Source: Chitinophaga sp. E66
GTDB taxonomy: Bacteria > Bacteroidota > Bacteroidia > Chitinophagales > Chitinophagaceae
Direction: 5' to 3'
DNA: 64,000 nucleotides
NCBI GenBank assembly: GCA_019285755.1
Contig: CP079103.1
Location: 3,782,001-3,846,000 of the forward strand
The notes under the pieces are model-generated. The model was not told the DNA's origin, did no database searches, and saw only the letters and a list, made by a program, of their open reading frames with translations. A program made the translations under genes and the position numbers. Positions 1 to 9,878 of this stretch are shown here, piece after piece. Positions within the stretch are counted from its first letter, which is position 1; the number at the start of each line of letters is the position of its first letter.

Positions 1-862
1 AATGCCAGCACGCCATAATATGCGAATCCATGGAACGACAGCCCGATCAGGATGGTAATGATCCCCAACATGAAAGCGAGCGTATGCATATGGATCGAGA
101 AGATGGCATGGTCGCCGTAAACAAGGTCTTTCCGGCGATAAAAGAACCATTTCAACAGCAATGCGAAAAACGGCAGCAGCAGGAAGAAAAGCTTGGGATA
201 TCCATGGATGAACTTATCGTACATCACGTATCCCATATTGGCGGCGCCATAATGGTCCCGCTGGCGGAGCAGCTGTATCAGCGCCTTCCGGGACAACCAG
301 CTATCGCGCTGGGCGGCGGGGAGCGCATGCTGGACGGAGTCATAGATATGCGCCGAGTTAGCGACGGAATCTTCAGAGATCATTTGCATGACGTTGGCCG
401 CGCTGCGGACCCTGTTCGTATCCTCCGCCGGTATTTTCCCGTCGGCCAGCTTTTCACGGAGAATACGCGCCGTTTTGGCGAAGCTGTCGAAGGTTGCTTT
501 CTCGTTTTTCAAGGACTCCTGGCTGGTGCGGGCATAAGGATCATGGTGATCTATCATCAGCGCCGCGAGCAGGAAGAAGACGAAAGACGTAAAACGTATA
601 ACCGGATGGGGTTGACGAACGTCTGCCGCCTGCCCGAGATATACTCTTTGGTGACCCTTCCCGGGTAGAAAAAGAGATATTTGAGCGTGAGGAGCAGCTT
701 GGAATCGTAGTGGGTAATATCCTGGAAGAAGTGGCTGACCAGGTGCCCGAACGACTCCTTGGTATCCACGTTTTCCTGGCCGCAATGGCCGCAGTAACGG
801 TCCGGCACTTCGTGCCCGCAGTTAAGGCAGGTTTTGTCCTGCCGGAGGTGTTGTGTTTTCAC
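1..862 (-). CDS. DUF3667 family membrane protein, C-terminus cut by window edge, one frameshift
   Basis: The N-terminus shows a zinc-ribbon (CLNCGHEVP then YCGHCGQ, residues about 14-31) followed by the family hallmarks HFFQDITHYDSK, FFYPGRVTKEYISG and FVNPIRLY, which define DUF3667, a Bacteroidota family of unknown function. The minus strand continues in another frame from about 590 down to 1 with hydrophobic helices (for example KLFFLLLPFFALLLKWFF), so the protein is longer than the first open frame. The break is at the A4 run 591-594: one more base restores VFTSFVFFLL. The protein has the same first ten residues (MKTQHLRQDK) as its downstream-numbered neighbour and is clearly its paralogue. 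The stop lies outside the window. Family call is solid; function is unknown. Confidence 0.85.
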
Positions 863-919
863 GTATTAGAAGAGACAGGTTAAGGCGGCGTAAAGATAGC
901 CAAAATGAACTATCTCCCG

Positions 920-1923
920 CTATAACATTTCGATGATGACCAGCAGGAAAGCGATCCCTACCATCAGCGTCCCGATCCCATACACCGCCGTGATGCCCAG
1001 CGATTTCCAGAAGGCCGTGCGCATCCGGACCTGGTAGGTGTTCCGCAATGCGAAGAGGAAATATACGTATACCGGGATCGCCAGCCAGCTGTAGATCTCG
1101 TTGGAATGGATGAGCATATCCAGCAGCAACCCAACTATTCCGACCATGAACACGAAGGTGTGCATGTGAATGGAAAAGATGGCATGGTTGACGTAGACCC
1201 AGTTTTTCCTTGGAAAGAACCATTTGAGCAGCAGGGCAAAAATGGTAAAAGCAGGAAAAGCAGCTTAGGGTAGTGATGAAGGATCATTTCCTGCAGCACC
1301 AAACCGCTGTTTACGCCGTATTTCTCGCGTGTCTCGAGGTTGCGCATAGTGATCTTCCGTTCCCACATATCTTCCCTTAAATGCGGCGGTAATGCGTTTT
1401 GAATGGAGTCGTACCGGCGGGCGGAGTTTGCGGGCACCTCCGCCCCCATGAGCCGCATGATCGTGGCCCGGTTACGGGCGCCGACGGTATCTTCCGGGGC
1501 GATGAGGCCGCGGCTGATGGAATCTTCCAGCAGGCGGGATTGCAGGGCAAGGGAGTCAGAATTCAGTTTCTGCCTCATGACTACTCTGCGCTCGTAGGGA
1601 TTATCATGCGGCCCGGCGATGCCCATCAACAGGAAAAAGACGAAGGATGTGAAGATGTACAACCGGATGGGGTTGACGTAAGACATCCTTTTGCCCGCTA
1701 TATACTCCCTGGTGAGGAGGCCCGGGTAGAAGAAGAGGAATTTGAGGGTGGTGAGGAATTTGGAGTCGTAATGGGTGATGTCCTGGAAAAAGTGACTGAT
1801 CAGATGACCGAGCGATTCTTCGGTTACGACGTTTTCCTGGCCGCAATGGCCACAGAAACGGTCTGGGACGGGGTGCCCGCAATTGAGGCAGGATTTGTCC
1901 TGCCGGAGGTGTTGCGTTTTCAC
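920..1923 (-). CDS. DUF3667 family membrane protein, one frameshift
   Basis: Full-length paralogue of the preceding gene, about 334 residues. It has the N-terminal zinc-ribbon (CLNCGHPVP, FCGHCGQ), the HFFQDITHYDSK and EYIAGKRMSYVNPIRLY motifs, a first hydrophobic helix near residues 90-105, a long polar middle, and three or four C-terminal TM helices ending WKSLGITAVYGIGTLMVG. The frame is lost at the A5 run 1238-1242; adding one base gives the sequence FALLLKWFFPRKNW, which matches the paralogue. Both genes lie head to tail on the minus strand with about 57 bp between them, which suggests a duplication. Probably an inner-membrane protein; no function can be assigned from sequence. Confidence 0.85.
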
Positions 1924-1990
1924 GATAGGTTTGAAGTCAGGTTAAAGCTTACCCAATATAACTAATTTGAATTTATCATGCGCACATACG

Positions 1991-2021
1991 TTTTGCGAAG
2001 CCGGGAACGTTTGTACATTTG
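1991..2021 (+). promoter_or_regulatory. Bacteroidota-type promoter for the YD-repeat-like gene
   Basis: TTTTG at 1991-1995, an 18-bp spacer, then TACATTTG at 2014-2021, an exact fit to the Bacteroidota housekeeping promoter (-33 TTTG, -7 TAnnTTTG). The start codon at 2041 follows about 12 bp after the expected transcription start. Confidence 0.7.
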
Positions 2022-2040
2022 CGAACACTATAACCGAGAT

Positions 2041-2869
2041 ATGCGCATCCTTACTACCATATGCTTTACCCTGGCCCTGGCCGCTGCCCGTGGGCAACAT
2101 TATTACCAGGATATCGTCAGCACTAACCAGACTGCCGCCACCATGGCGCAGTTCAAGGCTAATAAAGTGACGGGCCAGATGGTCCGTTCGATGGACGCCA
2201 ACCAGGAGACCGACAACGATTTCGTGTGCGTGCGTACCACCCAGCCCCCTACCGCCAGCTCAAAGCCGTTACGCAGAGCCGCAATGCCGGGAGGTCTGTA
2301 CTGACCAGCACCTTCGCCCAAAACGGCCGGCTGACGCGTACGATAGACAGTACCGAGTACGCCATTACCACCGTCCAATACCGCTATAACGAACAGGGCC
2401 TGCTGCTGGAGATCGAATCGGGCGCTAAAGGCCGGGAAGACAAATACCGCATCCAGGAACGCCACCGGTATGAATATGACTCTACCGGCAAGCTTTTACG
2501 GATGATCCTGAAGAAAGGCAGCGCCGATTCCGTTATCGTGACGTTCAAAACGGACGGGGAAGGAAGGGTAATCGAGGAATCGGAGCCCGGCCGCCAGCGT
2601 TTTTACTACAACTACGATGCGGAAGGCCGCTTAACCGATGTATTGCGCTACCACCCTTCCCGGAAAAAGATGTTGCCGGACTATGCTTTCGAATACGGGG
2701 CGGATGGAAAATGGCTGCGATGACGGTAGTGACAATCGACACGGGCGACTATCTCATCTGGAAATACGCGTATGATGCGAAAGGATTGCCGCAGCGTGAA
2801 GATTGCTATGGCAAAGGGTTAGAGCTATTAGGCCGTATAGCGTACAAATATGAATTTGCGGAAAATTGA
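2041..2869 (+). CDS. Secreted YD-repeat-like protein, two frameshifts
   Basis: Starts with a signal peptide (MRILTTICFTLALAAARG, cleavage near the following Q). After the frameshift near 2222 the protein contains several degenerate YD/RHS-type strands: YRYNEQGLLLEIE, YEYDSTGKLLRM, YYNYDAEGRLTDV, FEYGADG and YAYDAKGLPQ. A second break in the A4 run near 2707 hides the last 50 residues, which end KYEFAEN. Total about 276 residues, far shorter than an Rhs toxin, with no toxin tip. It looks like a small periplasmic or surface beta-rich protein of the kind common in Bacteroidota. An upstream in-frame ATG at 1978 lies before the promoter and is unlikely to be the start. Confidence 0.7.
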
Positions 2870-2875
2870 AAAAGA

Positions 2876-2906
2876 TTTTGCAGAATTAAAACAATTCCTA
2901 TCTTTG
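2876..2906 (+). promoter_or_regulatory. Promoter for tRNA-Gly
   Basis: TTTTG at 2876-2880 and TATCTTTG at 2899-2906, separated by 18 bp, matching the Bacteroidota TTTG-N18-TAnnTTTG promoter. It overlaps the end of the preceding CDS closely and sits 37 bp before the mature tRNA. Confidence 0.75.
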
Positions 2907-2943
2907 CAATCCCAACGAAAAAGTTCTTATAAAAATAACGATT

Positions 2944-3016
<73 letters not shown>

Positions 3017-3029
3017 CAAGTTTCAGAGG

Positions 3030-3065
3030 TTCCAAACTGTTGCAAAGCGGTTTGGAATTTTTGTT
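3030..3065 (+). terminator. Rho-independent terminator after tRNA-Gly
   Basis: TTCCAAAC (3030-3037) pairs with GTTTGGAA (3050-3057) and is followed by TTTTTGTTT. It separates tRNA-Gly from tRNA-Leu. Confidence 0.7.
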
Positions 3066-3109
3066 TAAAGATATTTGTGAATGATTCTTTACATTTACAA
3101 ATACAGGAT

Positions 3110-3195
3110 ACCCGGGTGGTGGAATTGGTAGACACGCCGGACTTAAAATCCTGTTCGCTGCAAGGCGAGTGACGGTTCGACTCCGTTCCCGGGTA
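3110..3195 (+). tRNA. tRNA-Leu (TAA), integration target with element-supplied 3' half
   Basis: Complete 86-nt class II tRNA: acceptor ACCCGGG/CCCGGGT, discriminator A, anticodon loop CTTAAAA (anticodon TAA), variable arm TTCGCTGCAAGGCGAG, T arm GACGG TTCGACT CCGTT. From 3142 onward the sequence is repeated at 19519, so the 5' half is chromosomal and the 3' half was most likely brought in by the mobile element, which restores a working tRNA. Confidence 0.95.
3142..3170 (+). repeat. attL core, 29-bp direct repeat with 19519-19547
   Basis: A perfect 29-bp match to 19519-19547, covering the anticodon loop through the variable arm of tRNA-Leu. The anticodon/T-arm half of tRNA genes is a standard attachment site for tyrosine integrases. 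Past the core the two copies remain similar but differ in the T arm and acceptor. Confidence 0.9.
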
Positions 3196-3214
3196 CTGAT
3201 TACCAATCAGATAT

Positions 3215-3242
3215 AAAGGCTTCCGCAAGGAGGCCTTTGTTA
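3215..3242 (+). terminator. Terminator after tRNA-Leu, inside the element
   Basis: Ten-base-pair stem 3215-3224/3229-3238 around a GCAA tetraloop, then TTTGTTATTTT. It lies just inside the element, so the integrating DNA supplies both the tRNA 3' half and its terminator. Confidence 0.8.
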
Positions 3243-3250
3243 TTTTCAGG

Positions 3251-3273
3251 AATTTGCAAGCAATTTGCAAGCA
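3251..3273 (+). repeat. Left arm-type site: two tandem AATTTGCAAGC units
   Basis: Two abutting copies of AATTTGCAAGC followed by A. The same 23-bp block, with one mismatch and in the same orientation, occurs at 19368-19390 near the other end. Paired short repeats inside both ends fit integrase or excisionase arm-binding sites. Confidence 0.65.
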
Positions 3274-3337
3274 GATTGGTTTATTGGAAGTAAAAGAACT
3301 AACACTATAAAATTAAGTATTTTTTCTACGCATTCAA

Positions 3338-4222
3338 CTAGTCTTTACCAAACCGAAAAAAATACCGCAAGCTTTTATCAATCATTTCAACCATCTTCTT
3401 TTTCCAACCTATAAGACTTAAAACTCCAACTCCAGAAAGGCCTATGATCCAAAACACGGTTCTAATGGTTGCTGGAAAAAGTAGCTCCAACTGATTGATC
3501 TTCCAAAGTCCGAAAAATATCCCAATGATTAGGCCGATGATAATGAACCATGCAATAACAGTCGAAATTAAACTAATTTGTCGCTTAAATGTTGGAACAA
3601 ATTCCTTGAGCAAAAATTGATCACGTTCACTCATTAAAGATTTTTTCTCAAAAGCAACTTGAATTGCCTTTAATGATACAATATTCAAAAAATCGTCTTC
3701 GAAAAATGGAAACTCCTTATGCCACAAATTATTGTAGACCTTATTTATATGTCCATCTTGGAAATGTTCATCCTTAGACAAATATTGGTACACCATTGAT
3801 ACCTGATGTAAATCATCTTTAGCATTATAGTTACCGGCGAGGATATTTTTCAAAGTTTCCCGGATAGATTTATCAATTGGATTAGCTTTTAAGAATGATA
3901 AATTAATCACCTCCGATATCCACTGGGTTTCAAGACCAAATTTTGCAGTTGCAGTGACAATACTAAACATTACGAAGTTATCGTATATCCAATCGCTATC
4001 CTGCGAAGGAATCCGCTTTTGGAATATTGCATTATACTTAACTGCACGTTCACGATCTCCTTCCTTCACACTAATCAGTAGATTCAATCCCAAATTTGTT
4101 GAATTACTAGTATCTTCAACATAACTTCCTGTCTGTTCAGATACTATTTCAGCAATTAAAGGCTTATATGGGGAATGATTAAGCCCGCGAAAGAATACTG
4201 TTTGCAATTCTAGAGAAACCAT
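3338..4222 (-). CDS. Two-TM membrane protein, candidate effector of the Argonaute system
   Basis: Intact ORF of 294 residues beginning MVSLELQTVFFRG, 10 bp after the Argonaute stop and on the same strand, so almost certainly co-transcribed and co-translated with it. The first 210 residues are soluble and mostly helical with no motif I recognise. Two strong TM helices follow (about residues 216-240, VIAWFIIIGLIIGIFFGLW, and 246-270, FWIIGLSGVGVLSLIGW), with a short basic tail. Catalytically inactive long-B Argonautes are known to be encoded beside effectors, including membrane proteins that depolarise or permeabilise the cell in abortive infection. Position and topology fit that role here; this is inference, because I see no sequence homology to a tested effector. 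Confidence 0.7.
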   Translation of the reverse strand: MVSLELQTVFFRGLNHSPYKPLIAEIVSEQTGSYVEDTSNSTNLGLNLLISVKEGDRERAVKYNAIFQKRIPSQDSDWIYDNFVMFSIVTATAKFGLETQWISEVINLSFLKANPIDKSIRETLKNILAGNYNAKDDLHQVSMVYQYLSKDEHFQDGHINKVYNNLWHKEFPFFEDDFLNIVSLKAIQVAFEKKSLMSERDQFLLKEFVPTFKRQISLISTVIAWFIIIGLIIGIFFGLWKINQLELLFPATIRTVFWIIGLSGVGVLSLIGWKKKMVEMIDKSLRYFFRFGKD

Positions 4223-4232
4223 TTTCTATTCC

Positions 4233-6453
4233 TCAAAGGTTTAATAAATACGGGATTCCATCCGGAAATAAACTCAGCTTGTTCAATTGTTCTGTTATGA
4301 GAGATGCATATAATAAAGTAACCGGCAATTGTGAAGGCTTAAACGTTTTATAGGAAATATTCGTTAATCTGTAAACTTGCTGAACAATGTATGTAGGATC
4401 AATGAAGGTTGACTTTTGATGAATTCTAATAACTAACGGACCGGAAAAAGCCTGAAGTCCAGACTTCACATCGGCAGGCCCCTTGAGCTGCAAAATACAT
4501 ACACCGGGTTCCAACATTAAATTTGTACCGCGAGCAGGCGTATATTTACCTTTAGCAGATTTTGAAAATTGTGAAGAAATTCCATTTTGATCAAGATCAA
4601 ATATGAGATATGGATGATGCTCTCCAAAAGAGACGAAGGAAAACTTAATTTCGAACTGCGGAAATTGTTCAATTAACCTTGCAACTACTTCCACTTCGAG
4701 ATCTTTCATTGGCTTAAAAACGTGGAAAATAATTCTTACAATCTCATTTTCATTCCAACCTTGTTCCTTAGAGATTGCATCAATTGATCCCTTCAAGCTT
4801 AGCAAGAGTTCATTAAAGTAATCTTGATAGGCTACCTCTTTCGATCTTGAACTAAACATGTACTTCCGTCAGCATTAAAAAATGTAGTAATTCCTACTAT
4901 TCTATGTTGCTGGGCACCAACATATAAGTTACTTCTTATCATTTTACTACCAACACCCACAACTAGCTCATGGGCAATGTTAGGACTCGAAGGTAAAACC
5001 CATGGAGTTCCTCCTAACTTGGCATACATTTGAAGTGCAAATGAATCAAGTATGAACTTTGGCTCCCTTACGTTAATTTCCTTAATAAATTGCACCGTAA
5101 TTCCCTGCTGCAAAAGATAAGCTTTGCTTTGCCAGTAGCTATCCTCTTGCGGAGGGAGCCTCCTAAATTCATGCTTCGTCTCAATAATCGCAATGTCAAA
5201 TTGCTTTTCTGATTGCTCTATAGCTTTCTTTATCTTATCTAGAAAGTTCGCAGTAGAATAATCATCTACTTCGACGATCTTAAATGTTATACCCTGCAAT
5301 CTGTAAAGCGCAATAAAACCCTTTGTGAAAGTAGGTGATTCATTATACCCATCCCTCAATCTACCTAAAAATTGCGAAAACGCCCCAACAGAACTTTTAT
5401 GACAAATTACCAATACATAAGGATGACTTACTTCAAAAAACTTCCCATAATCATATGGACCAAATTCAACAAGTCCTTTCGCCGGAGTAATATGGGACTT
5501 ACTCAAAGAAACATCGAAGAGATATTTAGGATTTTCCAAACTTAGCTTTGGAAAATCGGTTGTACCCTTCTTGTCCATTATAAAACAAAACCCATCTCCA
5601 TTCTTAAACTCTAGCTGTGACAAAACATTTGCCAACTGTGTGATCTCACTATATAAAATGGAAGCGTCATTTCTTTGAAATTCCCGTTGTTTTACATTAT
5701 GTAGAATGCTATTTGCCCGATTTGAATCTAAGACGAACTCCAGATAAAGGCGAATATTCTCATGTGTTTTGTTCAGAAATAACGAACTGAGTAGAATCTC
5801 GCGATCTCCATCATTCGATTCAACTATAGCTATATTACCTTTTACGAATTTTACACGACCGATAGTTTGAAAGCTCGGAGCAACAACTTCCTGGCTACTC
5901 TCATAACGAACAAGATTTGCAACTTCTAACCCTCTAATGTCAAATCCCTGCTCCATAAGTTTATCACAACTAAGCCGTAAAGCCCACTTATAAGAGCTAC
6001 TTAATACAATTTGAAACTTTTTCTTTCCGTCAATATTTGCTCTCTTTATATCTATCTCATTCAATTTCTTGTAAGTAATCGTTGATCTAAGGCTTTGAGG
6101 CAACTCATTGTAAATAAGATTATGGTCATTTTTTGTAGACGGAAAATTAAAAGGATTAAAAGATGGCTTGATGTGTGAGAATTTTTCCTTAAATACTCTA
6201 AAAAAATATGCCGAATTAATGAAGCCACAACTCTAGGCTCCTCATTAACTTTAAGTGTGACAAGCTCACCTAATTGCGGAAGTTCACTATGACTTGGCGA
6301 AATATAAATATAGTCAGCGTTTCTAAAGAAAGAATATTGAGCATTATGTTTCCTTCTTAAGTTTTCCAATTGTATTTGGGAGTATTTTAATCTTTGGATG
6401 TGAAATTCATCGAATGGAATGTCCAAAGTATAAATATTACTGGTTAGATTCAT
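4233..6453 (-). CDS. Long prokaryotic Argonaute, catalytically inactive, two frameshifts
   Basis: Reconstructed protein of about 740 residues, usual long-pAgo size. The MID domain has GLVEFGPYD (about 330) and the 5'-phosphate pocket segment SYWQSKAYLLQQGITVQF (about 435, YK type). PIWI follows with the diagnostic YAKLGGTPW (about 465) and ends PYLLNL. The catalytic tetrad is gone: the first Asp is Gly (LVVGVGS), the HRDG motif reads FHVFKPMKD, and the last Asp/His is Ser (LLYAS). Hence it should bind guide and target but not cut, as in long-B pAgos. Breaks: a seven-A run at 6200-6206, and near 4860 in the PIWI strand NADG-YMF. The start MNLTSNIYTLDIPFDEFH is the only good one. It is followed by the two-TM protein gene. 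Confidence 0.88.
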
Positions 6454-6562
6454 GTAAATACAGATTTAACTAAATATCATTTTCCATTACTGGGATTATT
6501 TAAAGGATTCCTTGGTATTTTAACTATATAACCAACACAGAAGGTCTACTCAAAACTTGTAC

Positions 6563-9068
6563 TTATATTTTCTCGAGTTTATAGTCTTTAGAAACTTGCC
6601 CTGTTTTCTTAAGATAATCTATCATCCAAATAAAATCTTCTCTAGAAACTTTAAACCCTCCGTTCTTCTCTACATCATAGGCAGGAGCATATTTTAGTAA
6701 AATTGCCCTTAACTTTTCGAATTCATTATCTTCTTGTACCTCCATGTATGTCAATTTCTCAATCAATTCCTGCTTTGACATTACTAAATTAAAATAAGGA
6801 TCAAAAACAAAAAGTTGATCATGAGGTGGTATCATCCTTGGTCGTATAAGAATGCTGACATAAGAGCGGAAACTTTCGTCATTCATCCTTATAAAGAACG
6901 AATACTCTTTTATGGCTTCATTCAGTTTCGAAACTAATAAAAAGAAATCTGCTACTTCCGGGTCAAATTTCTCTTTCCTAACTAAGTACGACCGAAATGA
7001 CGTTAACTTTATCTCATTTAAATCGTCTAAAGGGAAAACCACATACTTTTCTCCGTCGCCTACTCTCTTCGTTAAATAATCGGCGATATATGCCCTATTA
7101 AACTCTGGCAACGTATTATCTCTCAATATCTTTAAAATTGAACTAATAAAATTCTCGCTACGATCGTAGTACTGAAGAAATAGATCATTACTAAGCCACT
7201 TTTTAGTCTTCTCAAGTAAAAAATTCCTTTGACCTGCGACTTTAATGAATCCAAAAATAAATTTCTCAAACTCATGGCTGTCCTTCAAACCCCGAAAACT
7301 ATCTAATATGGAATTTAGTTCAGTGAAATTTAAAAACGCATTCTTTTCAAGAAAAGCAGCAAATTCTTGGGGCTTCCATTAACTGCATTTGTAAATTCAT
7401 TATAAGAAATAGATTCAAACAATTGAAAGGAGAAATAAAGCCAATAATTTTCAATATTACTTATCTTCCGACTTGACTTACTGGAACTATTCTCCAATAG
7501 AAATCTGATACAAGAATCCAAAATATTAAATTCTCGGAATCCAAGTTGCTCTTGGCTATTATTCCTATACCTTTCCCATTCTGCCTCTTTTAATGTTACT
7601 ACTCCGGAAACATCGTCCTTAATCTCGACTAATTCACTCTTTGATAACAATTCATAAATATCAAAGCGCCTGATTTGAATTAGTACTAATATAAAATAGT
7701 CAATCAAATCTAACTCCTTCACAACAAAGTCGAAGTTCAATTTTATTACATTGACGAACCGCTTAACATCTCTCATATTATCAAGCATGCTCTCAAGGTA
7801 ATTCTCGGTGTAAAAATCATGCCTTTTTGTTTCGCTCAAGGCGATTGCATTCAGTGCCAAATCCACCTTATTCCGCGTTTCCAAGTCCATGTTTGACCAA
7901 CCCAAAAACTTCCTTATCTCTAATGCAAACAGTGATTTCCTAATTCTAGGGAGAGGCACAACAAGTTGGAATATCTTTTTTAAATAATGATCTTCTTTTG
8001 CCAATTGGTTACTTTTCTTTACTGCCTTAATCACATAATCGGGATCAACTGCCACTATAAAAACGTATTAGAAAAGTCTGCCGTATTGCGAATAAGCTTT
8101 AATGTTGCTAATATTTCATTGCCACTAAGCCTATCTAAATCATCAATAAAAACGATAAGTCTTTTACCAGCATATTTAATATCATTATTTATCGAATCAT
8201 ACTTCTGCCTAAGTGGTTCTGTAATGTAAATTTCATTAAGTAATACATCAATTGCTCTGTGATGTAACTCTTTAGAAGTTTGAAATAATTGTTTTGAGTA
8301 GCTTTGTAATTTATTTGTAAGAGACTTATTATATTTTTAAGCCCGTTTCCAAGTGAATTAAAAAAATCCTCTACTATAACATCTATGCTGTTTGCTTTCC
8401 AAACGTTGAAGTGTATTATAATATTACCATCTTGTTTTAATCTATTATCTAGTCGATTTAAAAATCAGTCTTCCCAGCCCCCATTCAGCGAAAATTCCAA
8501 TTGTGAATGATCGTTCAGTTCTTGTTTTGCCAATCAATTTTGCCAAGGTTTCTGCATACCCATTCCGGCTAAGCGTATCACTCTCTATATCCGAAAAATC
8601 CTCAATGAATGAATCATTATAATCAGCGCCTAATTTGATCTCGCGGTTATATGTCTTATAATCTAATAAGCTAATGACAGCGGCGAAAATTATAGAATCA
8701 AAAACGTAAACATTTGGCACTCCCCACTTTTCGAAGGTGTAATAGTAGTATTCATTGTCTTCACGTAAAACGATATATATTAAACATAATGTACACCCCG
8801 TTATAATACTGTTAATTGTTGGCAACAATTCACGGTAAAAATTTACGATAAGTCTATACAAGGAATATAAAAATAAAACTACCACAGCAACGTGAAGCAA
8901 GTTATTATTCTCCACCTTTGAAAAAAAATGCTCAATCATCCAGTTGTCACTTCCAAATAGAATTTTTCTTGAGATTAATATAATAGTGCCAAGTGAAATA
9001 CAAATCGTAAAGTGTTTTTGTGAAAATGCTTTATAATAATCTTGAAAGTTCACTTTCGAAAAATTCAT
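6563..9068 (-). CDS. KAP-family membrane P-loop NTPase, several frameshifts
   Basis: About 835 residues after joining frames. The N-terminus has four hydrophobic helices (ICISLGTIILISRKILF, VAVVVLFLYSLYRLIV, IITGCTLCLIYIVL, SIIFAAVISLL). Then comes the P-loop, seen as GIFAEWG-GKTDF across a G5 run near 8479, Walker B RLIVFIDDLDRL (about 8125-8160), and the KAP motif VFIVAVDPDYVIKAV. The last 450 residues are helical and unassigned. Breaks occur at short homopolymers near 8479, 8457, 8320, 8060 and 7375. KAP NTPases such as PifA act in phage exclusion and are frequent in defence islands. The Argonaute gene starts 110 bp downstream on the same strand, so the two may be separate cassettes or cooperate; I cannot tell. 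Confidence 0.82.
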
Positions 9069-9220
9069 AAGCGAAGGGATTTATATAACAATACATATTG
9101 AATTAGGAGTTATCGGCCAATTGCTACATTAATGAATAATCCAGTGAAAGGCTAAAGGGCTGAACAAAATAAATTTATGAAAAAATATCTACGCAATGGA
9201 ATATTTAAATTGACTTATTT

Positions 9221-9450
9221 TCACATTGGTTCAACAGGTAAAAAATCCTTAGGTGAACAATTGAAAATTTTTGCGAAACAATTAATATGCTGAACATTGT
9301 ATCTTTTACCATACTTCGGACTCTCCGCCTGCCCCACAAACCCATTTGACTTAAACCCCGCCTTTTCCGCTAAGTCTTCCTGGCTCATATTAGCGGCCTC
9401 CGCATCTCGCGGACTTTATCAATAACGTAGATATCAATTGCTGTTCTCAT
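9221..9450 (-). CDS. XRE-family HTH regulator 1, one frameshift
   Basis: Starts MRTAIDIYVIDKVRE at 9450; one base is missing near 9400, after which the frame reads MSQEDLAEKAGFKSNGFVGQ, a helix-turn-helix, and ends NCSPKDFLPVEPM. At about 76 residues it is a single-domain Cro/CI-like protein. It is a clear paralogue of the gene at 9556-9786 (shared N-terminus pattern IDxYVI-KV, HTH, xHINxxAKxxxCSPxDFLP ending). Two operator-like repeats lie directly upstream. Probable role: control of element functions by autoregulation. Confidence 0.75.
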
Positions 9451-9454
9451 AGTT

Positions 9455-9521
9455 AATCACCTATTGGCTAGTACAAAAATGCCGGGATCATGAAACTTTA
9501 TCAATCACCTATAGGTAAGTA
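9455..9521. promoter_or_regulatory. Operator pair upstream of XRE regulator 1
   Basis: Two copies of a 19-bp site, AATCACCTATTGGCTAGTA at 9455-9473 and AATCACCTATAGGTAAGTA at 9503-9521, starting 48 bp apart. The core ACCTATAGGT is palindromic. The first copy ends 4 bp from the start codon, so a bound repressor would cover the ribosome-binding region or promoter start. Confidence 0.7.
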
Positions 9522-9555
9522 TTCACTAAAATCCCTTAACTTTGGAGTAATGGTC

Positions 9556-9786
9556 TTAAGCTAAGGGCTTCTTTGGCAAAAAGTCTTGCGGGCTACAATC
9601 TAGGACTTTCGCTAACTGATTGAGGTGCTTGATGTTATAATGGGAAGGGTAGTTTGCGCTTTCCACCTTGCCAATAAATCCAACAGATACATTTAGCTCA
9701 TAGGCCAGTTCAGCCTGGGAAAGCTTCTTCTCAATTCGCTTTTCCTTTACCTTATTTATTACGTAGTTATCGATATTGCTTTTCAT
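9556..9786 (-). CDS. XRE-family HTH regulator 2
   Basis: Intact single-domain HTH protein of 76 residues: MKSNIDNYVINKVKEKRIEKK, then the HTH LSQAELAYELNVSVGFIGKV and the tail LDCSPQDFLPKKPLA. I chose the ATG at 9786 over the GTG at 9792 because the matching position is used in the paralogue and because the GTG lies within the operator. It is paralogous to the regulator at 9221-9450, and both have their own pair of upstream operators. Likely a transcriptional repressor; what it controls beyond itself is unknown, although the divergent toxin-antitoxin operon starts 93 bp away. Confidence 0.85.
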   Translation of the reverse strand: MKSNIDNYVINKVKEKRIEKKLSQAELAYELNVSVGFIGKVESANYPSHYNIKHLNQLAKVLDCSPQDFLPKKPLA

Positions 9787-9853
9787 AATCACCTATAGGT
9801 TGGTATAAAAGTCCGTCAAAGGCATCTCGCAGACAATCACCCATAGGGAAGTA
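9787..9853. promoter_or_regulatory. Operator pair between XRE regulator 2 and the divergent toxin-antitoxin operon
   Basis: AATCACCTATAGGTTGGTA at 9787-9805 and AATCACCCATAGGGAAGTA at 9835-9853, again starting exactly 48 bp apart, as in the pair at 9455-9521. The inner copy abuts the start codon of regulator 2 and the outer copy is 25 bp before the start of the rightward gene at 9879, so both directions could be controlled. Confidence 0.7.
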
Positions 9854-9878
9854 TTTTAAAAATCGAAAAATAATAGGT

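Noticed and set aside
1399..1965. Long plus-strand open frame opposite the second DUF3667 gene
   Set aside because: It is the antisense shadow of a recognised family and has no domain of its own.
3338..4222. The two-TM protein as a CBASS or retron effector
   Set aside because: No cyclase or reverse transcriptase is nearby, while an Argonaute gene is directly adjacent in the same operon.
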